From: Sphingomonas sp.
GTDB taxonomy: Bacteria; Pseudomonadota; Alphaproteobacteria; Sphingomonadales; Sphingomonadaceae
Assembly: GCF_024508665.1 (NCBI RefSeq)
Contig: NZ_JANINP010000002.1
Coordinates: 162,598 to 226,597 of the forward strand
DNA length: 64,000 nt
Direction: 5' to 3'
This document shows, piece by piece, positions 48,116 to 55,766 of this stretch; position 1 is the stretch's first letter, and every line of letters begins with the position of its first letter. The notes beneath the pieces are model-generated. The model did not search any database and was not told the DNA's origin. It was given only the letters and a program-made list of their open reading frames with translations. A program made the position numbers and the translations under genes.

Positions 48116-48706
48116 TTAGAAAGCTGCTTCAAATTGTACCGTGACGGTGTCCGCGTAGCGGCCGGCGACCAGGGGGCCGCCCCCCGGCGGCACCGTGATC
48201 GTCAGGCCCATGTCGCCCGCGCCGCCGTCGGCGCTCGTGATCGCCAGGACGTTGCTGTTGATGGTCTGCACGCTGGCGTTCTGGCCCGCCCAGTTCGCGC
48301 TGATCTGATAGCCGACGAATTCGCCGAACCCGGTCGGCGACTGGCGATTGCGCGCATTGCCGCCGTCGCGCAGCAGCCCGCCATTGGCGCTGGTCACGGT
48401 CAGCTTGTGCGCGGAATTGCAGATCACCGGCAGCGCCAGGTTGATCGCCGCGCCGCGCGGTTGCGCGGTCTGCGGATCGCCGAATTCGATGATGCGGATC
48501 TCGCCGCTCGTCGCGCCGATGCCGGTAAAGGTGGCGTTCTGCCCGCCCGACGCGGTCGGCGCGTTGAGCACGCAGGCCGGCGGCGCCCGCCCGGCGATCT
48601 CCAGCCGTCCCTGGCCAGTGTCGTTGGGATTGACGGTCTGCGCCTGCGCCAGCGCCGCGACGCAGGTCGCGAGCACGGCCGGGACGATGAGGGCGATGCG
48701 GTGCAT
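48116..48706 (-). CDS. Spore-coat-U-like fimbrial subunit 7
   Basis: A 196-residue secreted protein (signal peptide ending LAQAQ). SCPU features: Cys pair in PPACVLNAP and LPVICNSAHKLTV, central GFGEFVGYQISANWAG, and the C-terminal strand AGRYADTVTVQFEAAF. This YxDT ending is shared with the neighbour at 48706 and the first gene at 51795, and with the tip protein. Its ATG overlaps the previous stop (TGATG). Probably a minor or adaptor subunit next to the chaperone. Confidence 0.85.
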   Translation of the reverse strand: MHRIALIVPAVLATCVAALAQAQTVNPNDTGQGRLEIAGRAPPACVLNAPTASGGQNATFTGIGATSGEIRIIEFGDPQTAQPRGAAINLALPVICNSAHKLTVTSANGGLLRDGGNARNRQSPTGFGEFVGYQISANWAGQNASVQTINSNVLAITSADGGAGDMGLTITVPPGGGPLVAGRYADTVTVQFEAAF

Positions 48707-49308
48707 CAGCGCGGCTCCACGAATATCCGCATCGTGTCGGCATAATCGCCGGCCGGCAGCGGGGCGTTGTCGCGGGCGTTGGATGCACCCGGCGCGATGT
48801 TGAGTTTCAGGTCGATCTCACCCGCCGTCGGCAGGTCGACGTTGAATCGCTGGTCGTTGACGCGGCGCGCCACGGCGTCGGCGTTGAGCACGCCGTTGAC
48901 CACGCCCCACATCACCGTCGCGCGATAGGGCACCGCCGAGCCGAAGCCGGGCGCGGGCGCCTGGGTACGCTGCAGGGTCGGCCACAGGCCGTTATTCTGC
49001 GATTCTAGGCGCAGCCGGTGCGGATAGTTGCACACCGCGTCGAACTTGACGTCGACCGACGCGGCGGCGACCGCCAGCGTGGTCGGATCGATCATCTGGT
49101 CGATCTGCAGCGTGTTGCCGCTCAGTCCGCGGAAATTGATCTGGTTGCCCGCCGCCAGCCGGGGCGTGCCCACCGCGCATACCGGCGGGGCATTGCCTGT
49201 AACCGGCAGGGTCTTGGTCGCCACGGTCGACTGGGCAAATGCGGGGGATGCCCAGGCGAGGAGCCCGCCGACGACCAAGACCGTTTCAAGGCGGAGGCCG
49301 CGTGGCAT
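48706..49308 (-). CDS. Spore-coat-U-like fimbrial subunit 6
   Basis: A 200-residue secreted protein with signal peptide (ETVLVVGGLLAWASPAFAQ). Cys pair PPVCAVGTP and DAVCNYPHRLRL, central PGFGSAVPYRATVMWG, and C-terminal AGDYADTMRIFVEPR. It is the closest relative in layout to subunit 7, and the two are coupled by an overlapping stop/start. The DLKLNIAPG-type segment before the last strand is typical of SCPU domains. Confidence 0.85.
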   Translation of the reverse strand: MPRGLRLETVLVVGGLLAWASPAFAQSTVATKTLPVTGNAPPVCAVGTPRLAAGNQINFRGLSGNTLQIDQMIDPTTLAVAAASVDVKFDAVCNYPHRLRLESQNNGLWPTLQRTQAPAPGFGSAVPYRATVMWGVVNGVLNADAVARRVNDQRFNVDLPTAGEIDLKLNIAPGASNARDNAPLPAGDYADTMRIFVEPR

Positions 49309-49309
49309 C

Positions 49310-49906
49310 TCAGGACGCCACGGCCAACGTAACGGTGACGTTGCCCTGATAATTGGTATCGGCGACCAGGCGCTGCGTCGCGCCGCCATTGGTCGAGAAA
49401 TTGCCGACCGAGACGGTGATGTCGCCGGAGAACGCCGTCGCGCGCGTCTGGACCGCGGCGGGGTTGCTGGCCGCGCCGGTCGCGTAGCTGGCAGGTGTCG
49501 TCGTCCAGCCGGCGGCGGTCGCGGTATAGTCGACCACGCGCGAGAAGCCGGTCGGCGGCGTGCTGGTAAAGGTCTGCGCGGCCATCGGCGTCGCATTGAC
49601 GGTGATGGTGCTGCGCGCGCTGCAGAACGAGCCCGACAGGACCTTGGGCGGAGCCGCCAGGTCGGTGCGCAACAGGCCGGTGTTGAGGTCGATCAATACG
49701 CCCATGTCGAACGTGCCGCCGGTGCCGGCGATCGTCCCGCCCACGCACATCGCAGGCACATTGCCGACGACCGCGAAATTCTTGGTGTCGGTGTCGCTGC
49801 CGCCTTCGCTCTGGGCCGCGGCGGCGCCGCTCCAGGCGACCGCGAGCGCTGCCGCCGACAGGATGGCCCAGCGTTTCAGGTTAGGGCGTTTCAGGTTACG
49901 CGTCAT
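49310..49906 (-). CDS. Spore-coat-U-like fimbrial subunit 5
   Basis: A 198-residue secreted subunit (signal peptide AILSAAALAVAWSGAAAAQ). Cys pair PAMCVGGTI and GSFCSARSTITV; the motif PPTGFSRVVDYTATAAGW and the C-terminal NYQGNVTVTLAVAS mark it as one of four similar paralogues (49310, 49909, 50507, 51086). The ATG lies 7 bases after GGGGGAG; a GTG 6 bases earlier overlaps the preceding stop. Confidence 0.83.
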   Translation of the reverse strand: MTRNLKRPNLKRWAILSAAALAVAWSGAAAAQSEGGSDTDTKNFAVVGNVPAMCVGGTIAGTGGTFDMGVLIDLNTGLLRTDLAAPPKVLSGSFCSARSTITVNATPMAAQTFTSTPPTGFSRVVDYTATAAGWTTTPASYATGAASNPAAVQTRATAFSGDITVSVGNFSTNGGATQRLVADTNYQGNVTVTLAVAS

Positions 49907-49908
49907 GA

Positions 49909-50484
49909 TCACTCTCCCCCCGAAGCGACCGGTCCAAGCTTGACCACGACCAGGCCGCTATAGGCGCCGGCGGTGAGCAGGAAGTCGGACGGTGCGGTAA
50001 AATTGGACAAGGTCACGTTGAGATCCGCGACCTTGGGCGCCGGCTGCGTGGGCCCGGTCGCCGACGCGGTCGGCGACCCGCCCCCGGCGGTGGCAGCGGT
50101 GGTCACCGATGCCGTCCCCGCCGCCCAATTGGTTACCTCGGCGGTATAATTGACCGCCTTGGCGAAGCCGGGCTCGACCGCGCTGGCGTCGTTCGACACC
50201 AGGGCGGTCGCGGTCACCGTGATGGCCGATCCCGCGAAGTTGCAGAACGAGCCCGGCAAGGTGACCGTGCGCGGTGCGATGACCGCGATCTTGCCGACCC
50301 TCGCTCCCGACGTGTTCGCCATCTGGCCGACATCGACCGGCGCGGGCGTCGGCGTGCCGAGCATGCACAGCCTGGCGACCGTGCCCGAGACGCCGACATC
50401 GGCGGTGGCGGTGTCGGTGGCCTGGGCGTGCGCGATACCCGGAAGGGCGACCGCGGCGAGCAGGGTAAGAGCGAGGCGCTTCAT
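49909..50484 (-). CDS. Spore-coat-U-like fimbrial subunit 4
   Basis: A 191-residue secreted subunit (signal peptide RLALTLLAAVALPGIAHAQ). Cys pair ARLCMLGTP and GSFCNFAGSAITV; GFAKAVNYTAEVTNWAAG; C-terminal AGAYSGLVVVKLGPVASGGE. It carries an Ala/Thr/Gly-rich insertion in the middle (TTAATAGGGSPTASATG) that the other paralogues lack or have shorter, likely a surface loop. Confidence 0.83.
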   Translation of the reverse strand: MKRLALTLLAAVALPGIAHAQATDTATADVGVSGTVARLCMLGTPTPAPVDVGQMANTSGARVGKIAVIAPRTVTLPGSFCNFAGSAITVTATALVSNDASAVEPGFAKAVNYTAEVTNWAAGTASVTTAATAGGGSPTASATGPTQPAPKVADLNVTLSNFTAPSDFLLTAGAYSGLVVVKLGPVASGGE

Positions 50485-50506
50485 CGCAGCTTCTCCGTCA
50501 GGACGA

Positions 50507-51058
50507 TCAGGGCGCCGGAGTGACCGACGGAGTCAGCGTCACCAGGACCTGACCCGAATAGTCGCCCGCGACGAGCAGTCCGCTGGTCGGGCTCGACGAG
50601 CCGGACAGCGTGACCTTCACGTCACCCGTGAACAGGCCGACCGGAACGGCCGTGCCGGCACCGTCGGTTACCGACGTGTCGGTGGCGTTGGCGCTGTTGG
50701 CGGTCGCGGTGGCGGTGTAGTTCACCACCCGGTCGAACCCGGCCGGCGGGGTGGTGGTGAAGGTCGTGTTGACCAGGCGCTGCGCCTCCACGCTCATGGT
50801 GGCGGCAGTGCCGTTGCACCAGCCCTGCAAGGTACGGGTCTGGCCGTCGAGCTTGCTGGGATCCAGCTTGCCGGCGGTGGACCCCGATCCCTGCAGCGAC
50901 AGCTCGCCGGCATTGATCACGTCGGACGGCAAGGTGAACTGGCAACGGTCGGCGACCGAGCCGTTGATCGTAACCGTACCCGTCGCATTCTGCGCGGCGG
51001 CGGGCAACGCTGCCGTGGCGGCGATGACCGCTGCGGCGGCAAGGATCGAGGTCTTCAT
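50507..51058 (-). CDS. Spore-coat-U-like fimbrial subunit 3
   Basis: A 183-residue secreted subunit (signal peptide AAAAVIAATAALPAAAQ). It opens NATGTVTINGSVADRCQF, almost the same start as the next gene upstream; the second Cys is in QGWCNGTAATMSV. PPAGFDRVVNYTATATAN and AGDYSGQVLVTLTPSVTPAP place it in the four-paralogue group. It may be a main shaft subunit. An ATG nine bases upstream (51067) is an alternative start. Confidence 0.83.
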   Translation of the reverse strand: MKTSILAAAAVIAATAALPAAAQNATGTVTINGSVADRCQFTLPSDVINAGELSLQGSGSTAGKLDPSKLDGQTRTLQGWCNGTAATMSVEAQRLVNTTFTTTPPAGFDRVVNYTATATANSANATDTSVTDGAGTAVPVGLFTGDVKVTLSGSSSPTSGLLVAGDYSGQVLVTLTPSVTPAP

Positions 51059-51085
51059 GTCAAACATTCCCCGTTTGGAAGTCGA

Positions 51086-51667
51086 TTACGCGCCCGGCTT
51101 GATCACGACGGTGATCTTGCCGGTGTAGGTCGGATCCGCGGCCAGCAGGTCGTTGACCGTGTCGGTGCGGAAGTTCGACGCGCTGATGGCGATGTTGTCC
51201 GAGCCGTTGTTGGCCAGGCGGCCGCCGATCGCGGTATCGGCACCGGCGGCAGCGGCGCTGTCGTTGGTGAACGGGCCCGCGGCGCCGGCAGTCGTGGTCA
51301 CCGCGACGCTGGCGGTGAAATCGATGCTGTTGTCATAGCCGCCGCCGCCGAGCGCGGTGGCCGCCGTGATCGGGTCGGCGTCGACGCTGATCGTCGGCGC
51401 GGCCGAGGTGCAGACGACGCGAGCGGTGAGCCCGGCGCTGGCGTTGAACGAGGCGGCGAGGTCGGTGCGCATCTTACCGGTGGTGTCGGCGAGTTCGCCG
51501 AGCGCAACGGTCGTGCCGAACGTCGAGCCCGAGCCGGGAACGACCAGACACTTCGGCGCCACCGAACCGGTGATGTTAACCGTACCCGTCACATTCTGCG
51601 CCGCGGCAGGCGCCGCGATCGCGATCATCGAACCGGCGCCGAGCGCCATAAGGATCAACTTGTTCAC
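51086..51667 (-). CDS. Spore-coat-U-like fimbrial subunit 2
   Basis: A 193-residue secreted subunit. The GTG start follows AAAGGGAC; signal peptide LMALGAGSMIAIAAPAAAQ. The mature start NVTGTVNITGSVAPKCLVV parallels subunit 3, with the second Cys in ARVVCTSAAPTISV. GGGGYDNSIDFTASVAVT and TYTGKITVVIKPGA are the paralogue motifs. By position near the operon head and this CsuA/B-like start it is a candidate major pilin. Confidence 0.83.
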   Translation of the reverse strand: MNKLILMALGAGSMIAIAAPAAAQNVTGTVNITGSVAPKCLVVPGSGSTFGTTVALGELADTTGKMRTDLAASFNASAGLTARVVCTSAAPTISVDADPITAATALGGGGYDNSIDFTASVAVTTTAGAAGPFTNDSAAAAGADTAIGGRLANNGSDNIAISASNFRTDTVNDLLAADPTYTGKITVVIKPGA

Positions 51668-51794
51668 TGTACTGTCCCTTTCACAGATGTTGCCGTTGGC
51701 GAGCACTGCCCCCCCGGACGGTTCCGCCCACCCTCGGTTGAAGTTCGACCGGTTCCCCCGAGGGCGGGAAAAGCGGACGTTTGCGCGGACATCC

Positions 51795-52409
51795 TCATGA
51801 CGCCGCACTCACCGTCACCGTCAGGGTGTCGGAATAGGAGCCGCTGACCAGCGTGCCCGGACCGTTATAGGCCGGGGCGCTGACGCGAAGATAAGTGCCG
51901 GGCTGATTGACCGACGTGGAATTGAGCAGCAGGCCCTGCGACTGGCTGACCGGGCCGCGGAACGTGCAGGGCGCGCCGGACGTCACGGTCAGCGTCGAGA
52001 CCGCGCACGATCCCGTCGCCGTCGCGGTCGATCCGACCACGTTGAGCGCCACGGTATAGGGCGCGAGCGTGATATAGCCGTTCGGCACGGAGCCGGCGGT
52101 CAACAGCCCGCCATTGGCCGAAACGACCGCGACCCGCGAAGGCCCGGTGCAATCGAGCGCGAAGGTGAAATCGTGGTTGAGGCCGACGACATCGAAATCG
52201 GGCTGCGAATAGGTACCCGAGGGCGCCGATCCGGTGGCGAAGCCGCAATGGCCGCCGACCGACGCGGTGACCATCACCGGCAGATCGCGATGACCGCCAA
52301 CCACGCCGGGCTGCCCGTCGGCATAGACCGTCTGCGCGGCGGCGCCCTGCGGAAGCAGCGCGATACCGATCGCCAACACGATCGTCGTCAATGAACCCCG
52401 GCAAGTCAC
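51795..52409 (-). CDS. Spore-coat-U-like fimbrial subunit 1 (operon head)
   Basis: A 204-residue secreted subunit. A GTG start is chosen, with GGGAGGGGG upstream; the signal peptide is LTTIVLAIGIALLPQGAAAQ. It has four Cys (GGHCGFATG, ALDCTGPSRV, TGSCAVS, APCTFRG), so two disulfides are possible, unlike the two-Cys paralogues. The last strand SGSYSDTLTVTVSAAS is the classical SCPU ending. A 127-base gap with no obvious terminator separates it from the next subunit gene. Confidence 0.8.
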   Translation of the reverse strand: MTCRGSLTTIVLAIGIALLPQGAAAQTVYADGQPGVVGGHRDLPVMVTASVGGHCGFATGSAPSGTYSQPDFDVVGLNHDFTFALDCTGPSRVAVVSANGGLLTAGSVPNGYITLAPYTVALNVVGSTATATGSCAVSTLTVTSGAPCTFRGPVSQSQGLLLNSTSVNQPGTYLRVSAPAYNGPGTLVSGSYSDTLTVTVSAAS

Positions 52410-52524
52410 AGTTCGCTGCCCCCTCCCGGACAAATGAACGATGACCCTTTTGTTGACGAGGCAGGCAAAAACGCAAGAAGAATTTTTTACGACTCATTAA
52501 CCAATTCAGGTAACTTGCCGAATT

Positions 52525-52559
52525 AAGGTTATAGCTCCGGTTATCTTGGCTATAACCTT
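52525..52559. promoter_or_regulatory. 11-bp perfect dyad upstream of the fimbrial operon
   Basis: AAGGTTATAGC (52525-52535) and GCTATAACCTT (52549-52559) pair perfectly with a 13-base centre. It lies about 115-150 bases before the first subunit gene in AT-rich DNA. No T-run follows, so an operator for a dimeric regulator is more likely than a terminator. Confidence 0.5.
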
Positions 52560-52994
52560 GGATATAGCGAGTCTCTAAATCGGAGATTTTCTTTGTTTAT
52601 TATTGGGACAAAACTTTCAACTCAAAGTCTCTCGAAAAATCTATTCTATAAAATGTCGGAAACAATTAACGAATATAACTTTGGTTTTCGCGGGACTGGT
52701 CCAACCCGTACTTGGCGGCGGTTCTCCGCCTTTGCCCCCCGCCCGATCCGAACGCCACGCGCTGCTTTGGAATATCGTTACTATTTCGTGAATGATTATT
52801 ACTTTGTTAAGTTAGATTGTTAAGGGTTGGATGGAATCGACACGGCCGACTCGGCGCGACTCGGCGACGGAACGGGCCGAATCGACGGCGAGTCGCGGAA
52901 CCAAAGTTCGAGAATCAATTCAGGACGATGAAGGGGGCGCTTGGCCGAAGGATATATGCCGATCGGCCCGTATCGCGGTGGGTCCGCTGCATCT

Positions 52995-53144
52995 CCCCTC
53001 CCTGTAAGGGAGGGGATCAAGGGGTGGGTATAGCGTCGGGCGAGGCTCGATGCCTCGACCGTCGCTGCTTGCCACATCGCGGATGAGTCTTTGTGAGCGC
53101 GCGGACGCGCGCACCCACCCCCAGCCCCTCCCTGGAAGGGAGGG
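52995..53144. repeat. G/C-rich multi-arm inverted repeat
   Basis: Two nearly identical hairpins, CCCCTCCCT-GTA-AGGGAGGGG (52995-53015) and CCCCTCCCT-GGA-AGGGAGGGG (53124-53144), flank a stem made by GGGGTGGGT (53021-53029) and ACCCACCCC (53112-53120). The 82-base centre has smaller hairpins (CGAGG ... CCTCG; GCGCG ... CGCGC). It resembles the element at 29524-29681 in design and may belong to a repetitive intergenic family. Confidence 0.65.
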
Positions 53145-53261
53145 GAGCAGAGATCCAATCATCAGCACCATAAAGGCACACCCGGACAAACCCCGCGCGG
53201 AACCTTTACGAGACGGCAAGGATTTCGGTTGATACTTTAATCATTAGCCAAGGGAGGCCGG

Positions 53262-54053
53262 ATGAGGTCACTGAGCGAATATCCGGCAGGACGAGCGTTG
53301 ACCGCGCGCAGCCTCGCGTTGGTCTGCAAGCTCGAAGTCGGATTGCCTCGGCTGATGCTGGTCTGGGTATTGCTTGCCGGATTGGCTTGCGGCCTCAGGG
53401 TCGCCTTCGCCGCGACGCCGATCCTCACGCCGGGCGACGAGCTCGGAAATGCGCTCCCCTATCTGTTGCTGGTTATCGCGCCGATCGTCACCGTCCTGCT
53501 CGGCTTGTCCGCCTTTCCCGCGACGGCGCTGCACGCACAGCCGACGCAGCGCCTGGCCAGGATCGGGCGTTGGCGACGGGTCGACGCGGTCACGGCACGA
53601 TCAATGCCGCTCTATGGCGCGACCGGGTTCATGGCTTCGTTGCTGGTCGGCATCCTGATCAACGTCCCCGTCCGCACGTTCGAGTTCCTGACCGGCATCC
53701 CGGCATTGGGCGGCATGGCGCCCGACTGGTTCCGCACGCTCTATGCGATGATGCTGGCCGATCTGGTATTGCTGTCGTGCCTCTACGGCTTCGCCTTCGT
53801 GCTCGCGCTGCGCCATGTCCCGCTCTTCCCGCGCTTCCTGGCCGCGGTCTGGGCGATCGACGTGCTGATGCAGATCTGCATCGCGCGCGTGATGGGCAAT
53901 GTCGCCAACCTGCCAGGATCGGTGAGCGCCTCGCTCGCCGACATGCTTCAGGGCAATCTCAAGAAAGTGCTGATCAGCGTCGCGATCTGGCTCCCCTATC
54001 TGCTGCTGTCGCGCCGGGTGAACTTGACCTACCGGTGGCGGGTTCCGGCATAG
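53262..54053 (+). CDS. DUF2569-like inner-membrane protein
   Basis: A 263-residue protein with five to six predicted helices. The C-terminal end LISVAIWLPYLLLSRRVNLTYRWR matches the usual end of DUF2569 proteins, where a WxPYxxxSxRVxxTF-type motif closes the last helix. The function of this family is unknown. An AGGGAGG-type site precedes the ATG. It stands between the repeat element and a row of polytopic membrane proteins and gives no other clue. Confidence 0.7.
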   Translation: MRSLSEYPAGRALTARSLALVCKLEVGLPRLMLVWVLLAGLACGLRVAFAATPILTPGDELGNALPYLLLVIAPIVTVLLGLSAFPATALHAQPTQRLARIGRWRRVDAVTARSMPLYGATGFMASLLVGILINVPVRTFEFLTGIPALGGMAPDWFRTLYAMMLADLVLLSCLYGFAFVLALRHVPLFPRFLAAVWAIDVLMQICIARVMGNVANLPGSVSASLADMLQGNLKKVLISVAIWLPYLLLSRRVNLTYRWRVPA

Positions 54054-54161
54054 CGACGCGCGAGCGTCGCCCGCTTATCGCCATTTTTCGCCGATCCGTA
54101 TAACAGAGGCGAATGGGGCGGGTTCATTCGATTGAGATCTTGCGTCGCGCCGCGATGATCG

Positions 54162-55667
54162 ATGGCATCGTCGGGCGATAGCCTACCGCCATTGCCGCGC
54201 GAGACGCCGGCCTGGCCACTGGCTGTGGCGCTGCTACTCGTGGCCGTGGCGGGAGCGCTGCTATGGAACGCCGAACTGGTCAACGACGTTGCCTGGCAAT
54301 TATGGGTCGCGCGCCAGCTCGCCCATGGCATCACGCTCTATACCGACATTATCGAGGTAAATCCGCCTTTGTGGTTCTGGGCGGCCGTGCCGGTCGTCGA
54401 TCTGGCGCGGTTGCTCGGTGTGAGCAGCTACCATGTTCTGATCCCGTCCGTGCTGGCGCTCGATATCCTCGCGTTACTGCTTGTGCGGCGCCTGTGCCGG
54501 GGCCTGCAGAGCGGCGGGCTGATCGTCCTGGGTTTTCCCGTCATAACCCTGTTCGCGTTTCTGGATGTGTTCGGGCAGCGCGAGCATCTGACTCTCATCG
54601 CGATCGTGCCATACCTCGTCCTGGTCGCGCGCCGCGCCAACGGGCTAACGGCGAGTAGGTCCATCGCGATCCTCTGCGGAGTTCTGGCCGCTTTCGGCAT
54701 CGCGCTGAAGCCACACTTCCTGCTCGTCCCGGTCGCGCTGGAAATCCTGCTTCTGGTTCGCACGCGCCGTCTGACGTTCAGACCGGAGACCCTCGCGCTG
54801 GCGGCGTCGCTCGTAACTTACGCGGTGGGCGTCCTGCTGTTCGCCAGCGCATACTTCGTCGCCAGCCTGCCGATGTTGATGATCTATCAGGGCGACCGCG
54901 GGCCGATCGGCTATCTGTTGGCGCAGCCGGTCGTGACGATGACGTGTCTGTTGCTCCTGAGCCTGGCCCTTTATGGCCGTCCGCGTTCGTCGGTCGCCCA
55001 GGCAGCACTGGTCGCCGGTCTGGCATTTCTGGCAGCCTATTTCCTCCAAGGAAAAGGTTGGCGCTATCATGGCGTGCCGGCGATGGGGTGTTTTGCGCTC
55101 GCCATGGCGGCGGAAGCCGAGCGGTGTCGCCGCGAGCTGCCTCTTGCTGCGCGCGTCGGCATCGGGCTGGCGACGTTGACGATCTTTTGTCTGGCGGTTC
55201 CGCTCGTTCAAGGGTTGCGGGCAAGGGACGACGCTGATGCGCTGCTTGCCACCAGCGACCTCCGTCCCGGTGACGTCGTCGCGGCGCTTTCGGGCAGCGC
55301 TTACTGGCCTGTTCCCGAGGAACGCCATTTCCTCTGGCCCTCCCGTTCGGTGACGTACTCGCCGTTATTCTATGCGGTCGGGGCATTGCGGGCCAAGCGA
55401 CCGAACCCGGCGATGACGACACTGATCCAAGATATCCGGCGCAGCATCGTCGACGACCTCACCTGCAACCCACCCCGGCGTATCCTCGGGGACCGCTACC
55501 CCAATCGTTATCTCAAAACAGGTTTGGTCGAGTATCTTTCGACCGATCCCGATTTCGCCCGGCTGATGCGCGCCTATCGTCGGGGCCCGGATTATGGGGA
55601 ATTCACGACGTACGATCGGGTCGAACCAATCCGCGGTCGGCCGAACACCTGCCGCACCGTCTATTGA
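54162..55667 (+). CDS. Polytopic membrane protein, GT-C glycosyltransferase-like
   Basis: A 501-residue protein with about ten helices. After helix 1 it reads NDVAWQLWVARQLAHGITLYTDIIEVNPPLWFW (in two loops), like the acidic first periplasmic loop of GT-C enzymes (ArnT/PMT type) where Asp and Glu bind metal and lipid-linked sugar. The C-terminal soluble region contains GDVVAALSGSAYWPVPEERHFLWPSRS. A role in transferring a sugar from a polyprenyl carrier is plausible; acceptor unknown. The C-terminus ends in RPNTCRTVY. Confidence 0.65.
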   Translation: MASSGDSLPPLPRETPAWPLAVALLLVAVAGALLWNAELVNDVAWQLWVARQLAHGITLYTDIIEVNPPLWFWAAVPVVDLARLLGVSSYHVLIPSVLALDILALLLVRRLCRGLQSGGLIVLGFPVITLFAFLDVFGQREHLTLIAIVPYLVLVARRANGLTASRSIAILCGVLAAFGIALKPHFLLVPVALEILLLVRTRRLTFRPETLALAASLVTYAVGVLLFASAYFVASLPMLMIYQGDRGPIGYLLAQPVVTMTCLLLLSLALYGRPRSSVAQAALVAGLAFLAAYFLQGKGWRYHGVPAMGCFALAMAAEAERCRRELPLAARVGIGLATLTIFCLAVPLVQGLRARDDADALLATSDLRPGDVVAALSGSAYWPVPEERHFLWPSRSVTYSPLFYAVGALRAKRPNPAMTTLIQDIRRSIVDDLTCNPPRRILGDRYPNRYLKTGLVEYLSTDPDFARLMRAYRRGPDYGEFTTYDRVEPIRGRPNTCRTVY

Positions 55668-55766
55668 AATAGTCGGCCTGCCTCGTGACCGCAGCCAAGT
55701 AGTCGGTGGCGGCTCGCCTTCGAGCTCATTTCTCTGTACGCCTAATGCATGCGGTCGGGGGCGATC

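Larger units (their letters stand above)
52410..53261. other. Long non-coding gap with AT-rich half and structured repeat
   Basis: About 850 bases without a convincing gene. The left part (52440-52820) is much richer in A/T than its surroundings and contains an 11-bp dyad; it must hold the promoter of the fimbrial operon. A 76-residue frame at 52593-52823 has no family features and is not called. The right part contains a large G/C-rich inverted-repeat element. Confidence 0.6.

Noticed and set aside
52593..52823. A 76-residue frame in the AT-rich gap
   Set aside because: It has no ribosome-binding site, no recognisable motif, and its composition changes sharply from Lys/Asn-rich to Arg-rich where the base composition changes.
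52995..53144. Possible CRISPR array, because near-identical GC-rich hairpins recur
   Set aside because: There are only two copies, the spacing is about 108 bases, and no cas genes are present. The layout is an inverted-repeat element.
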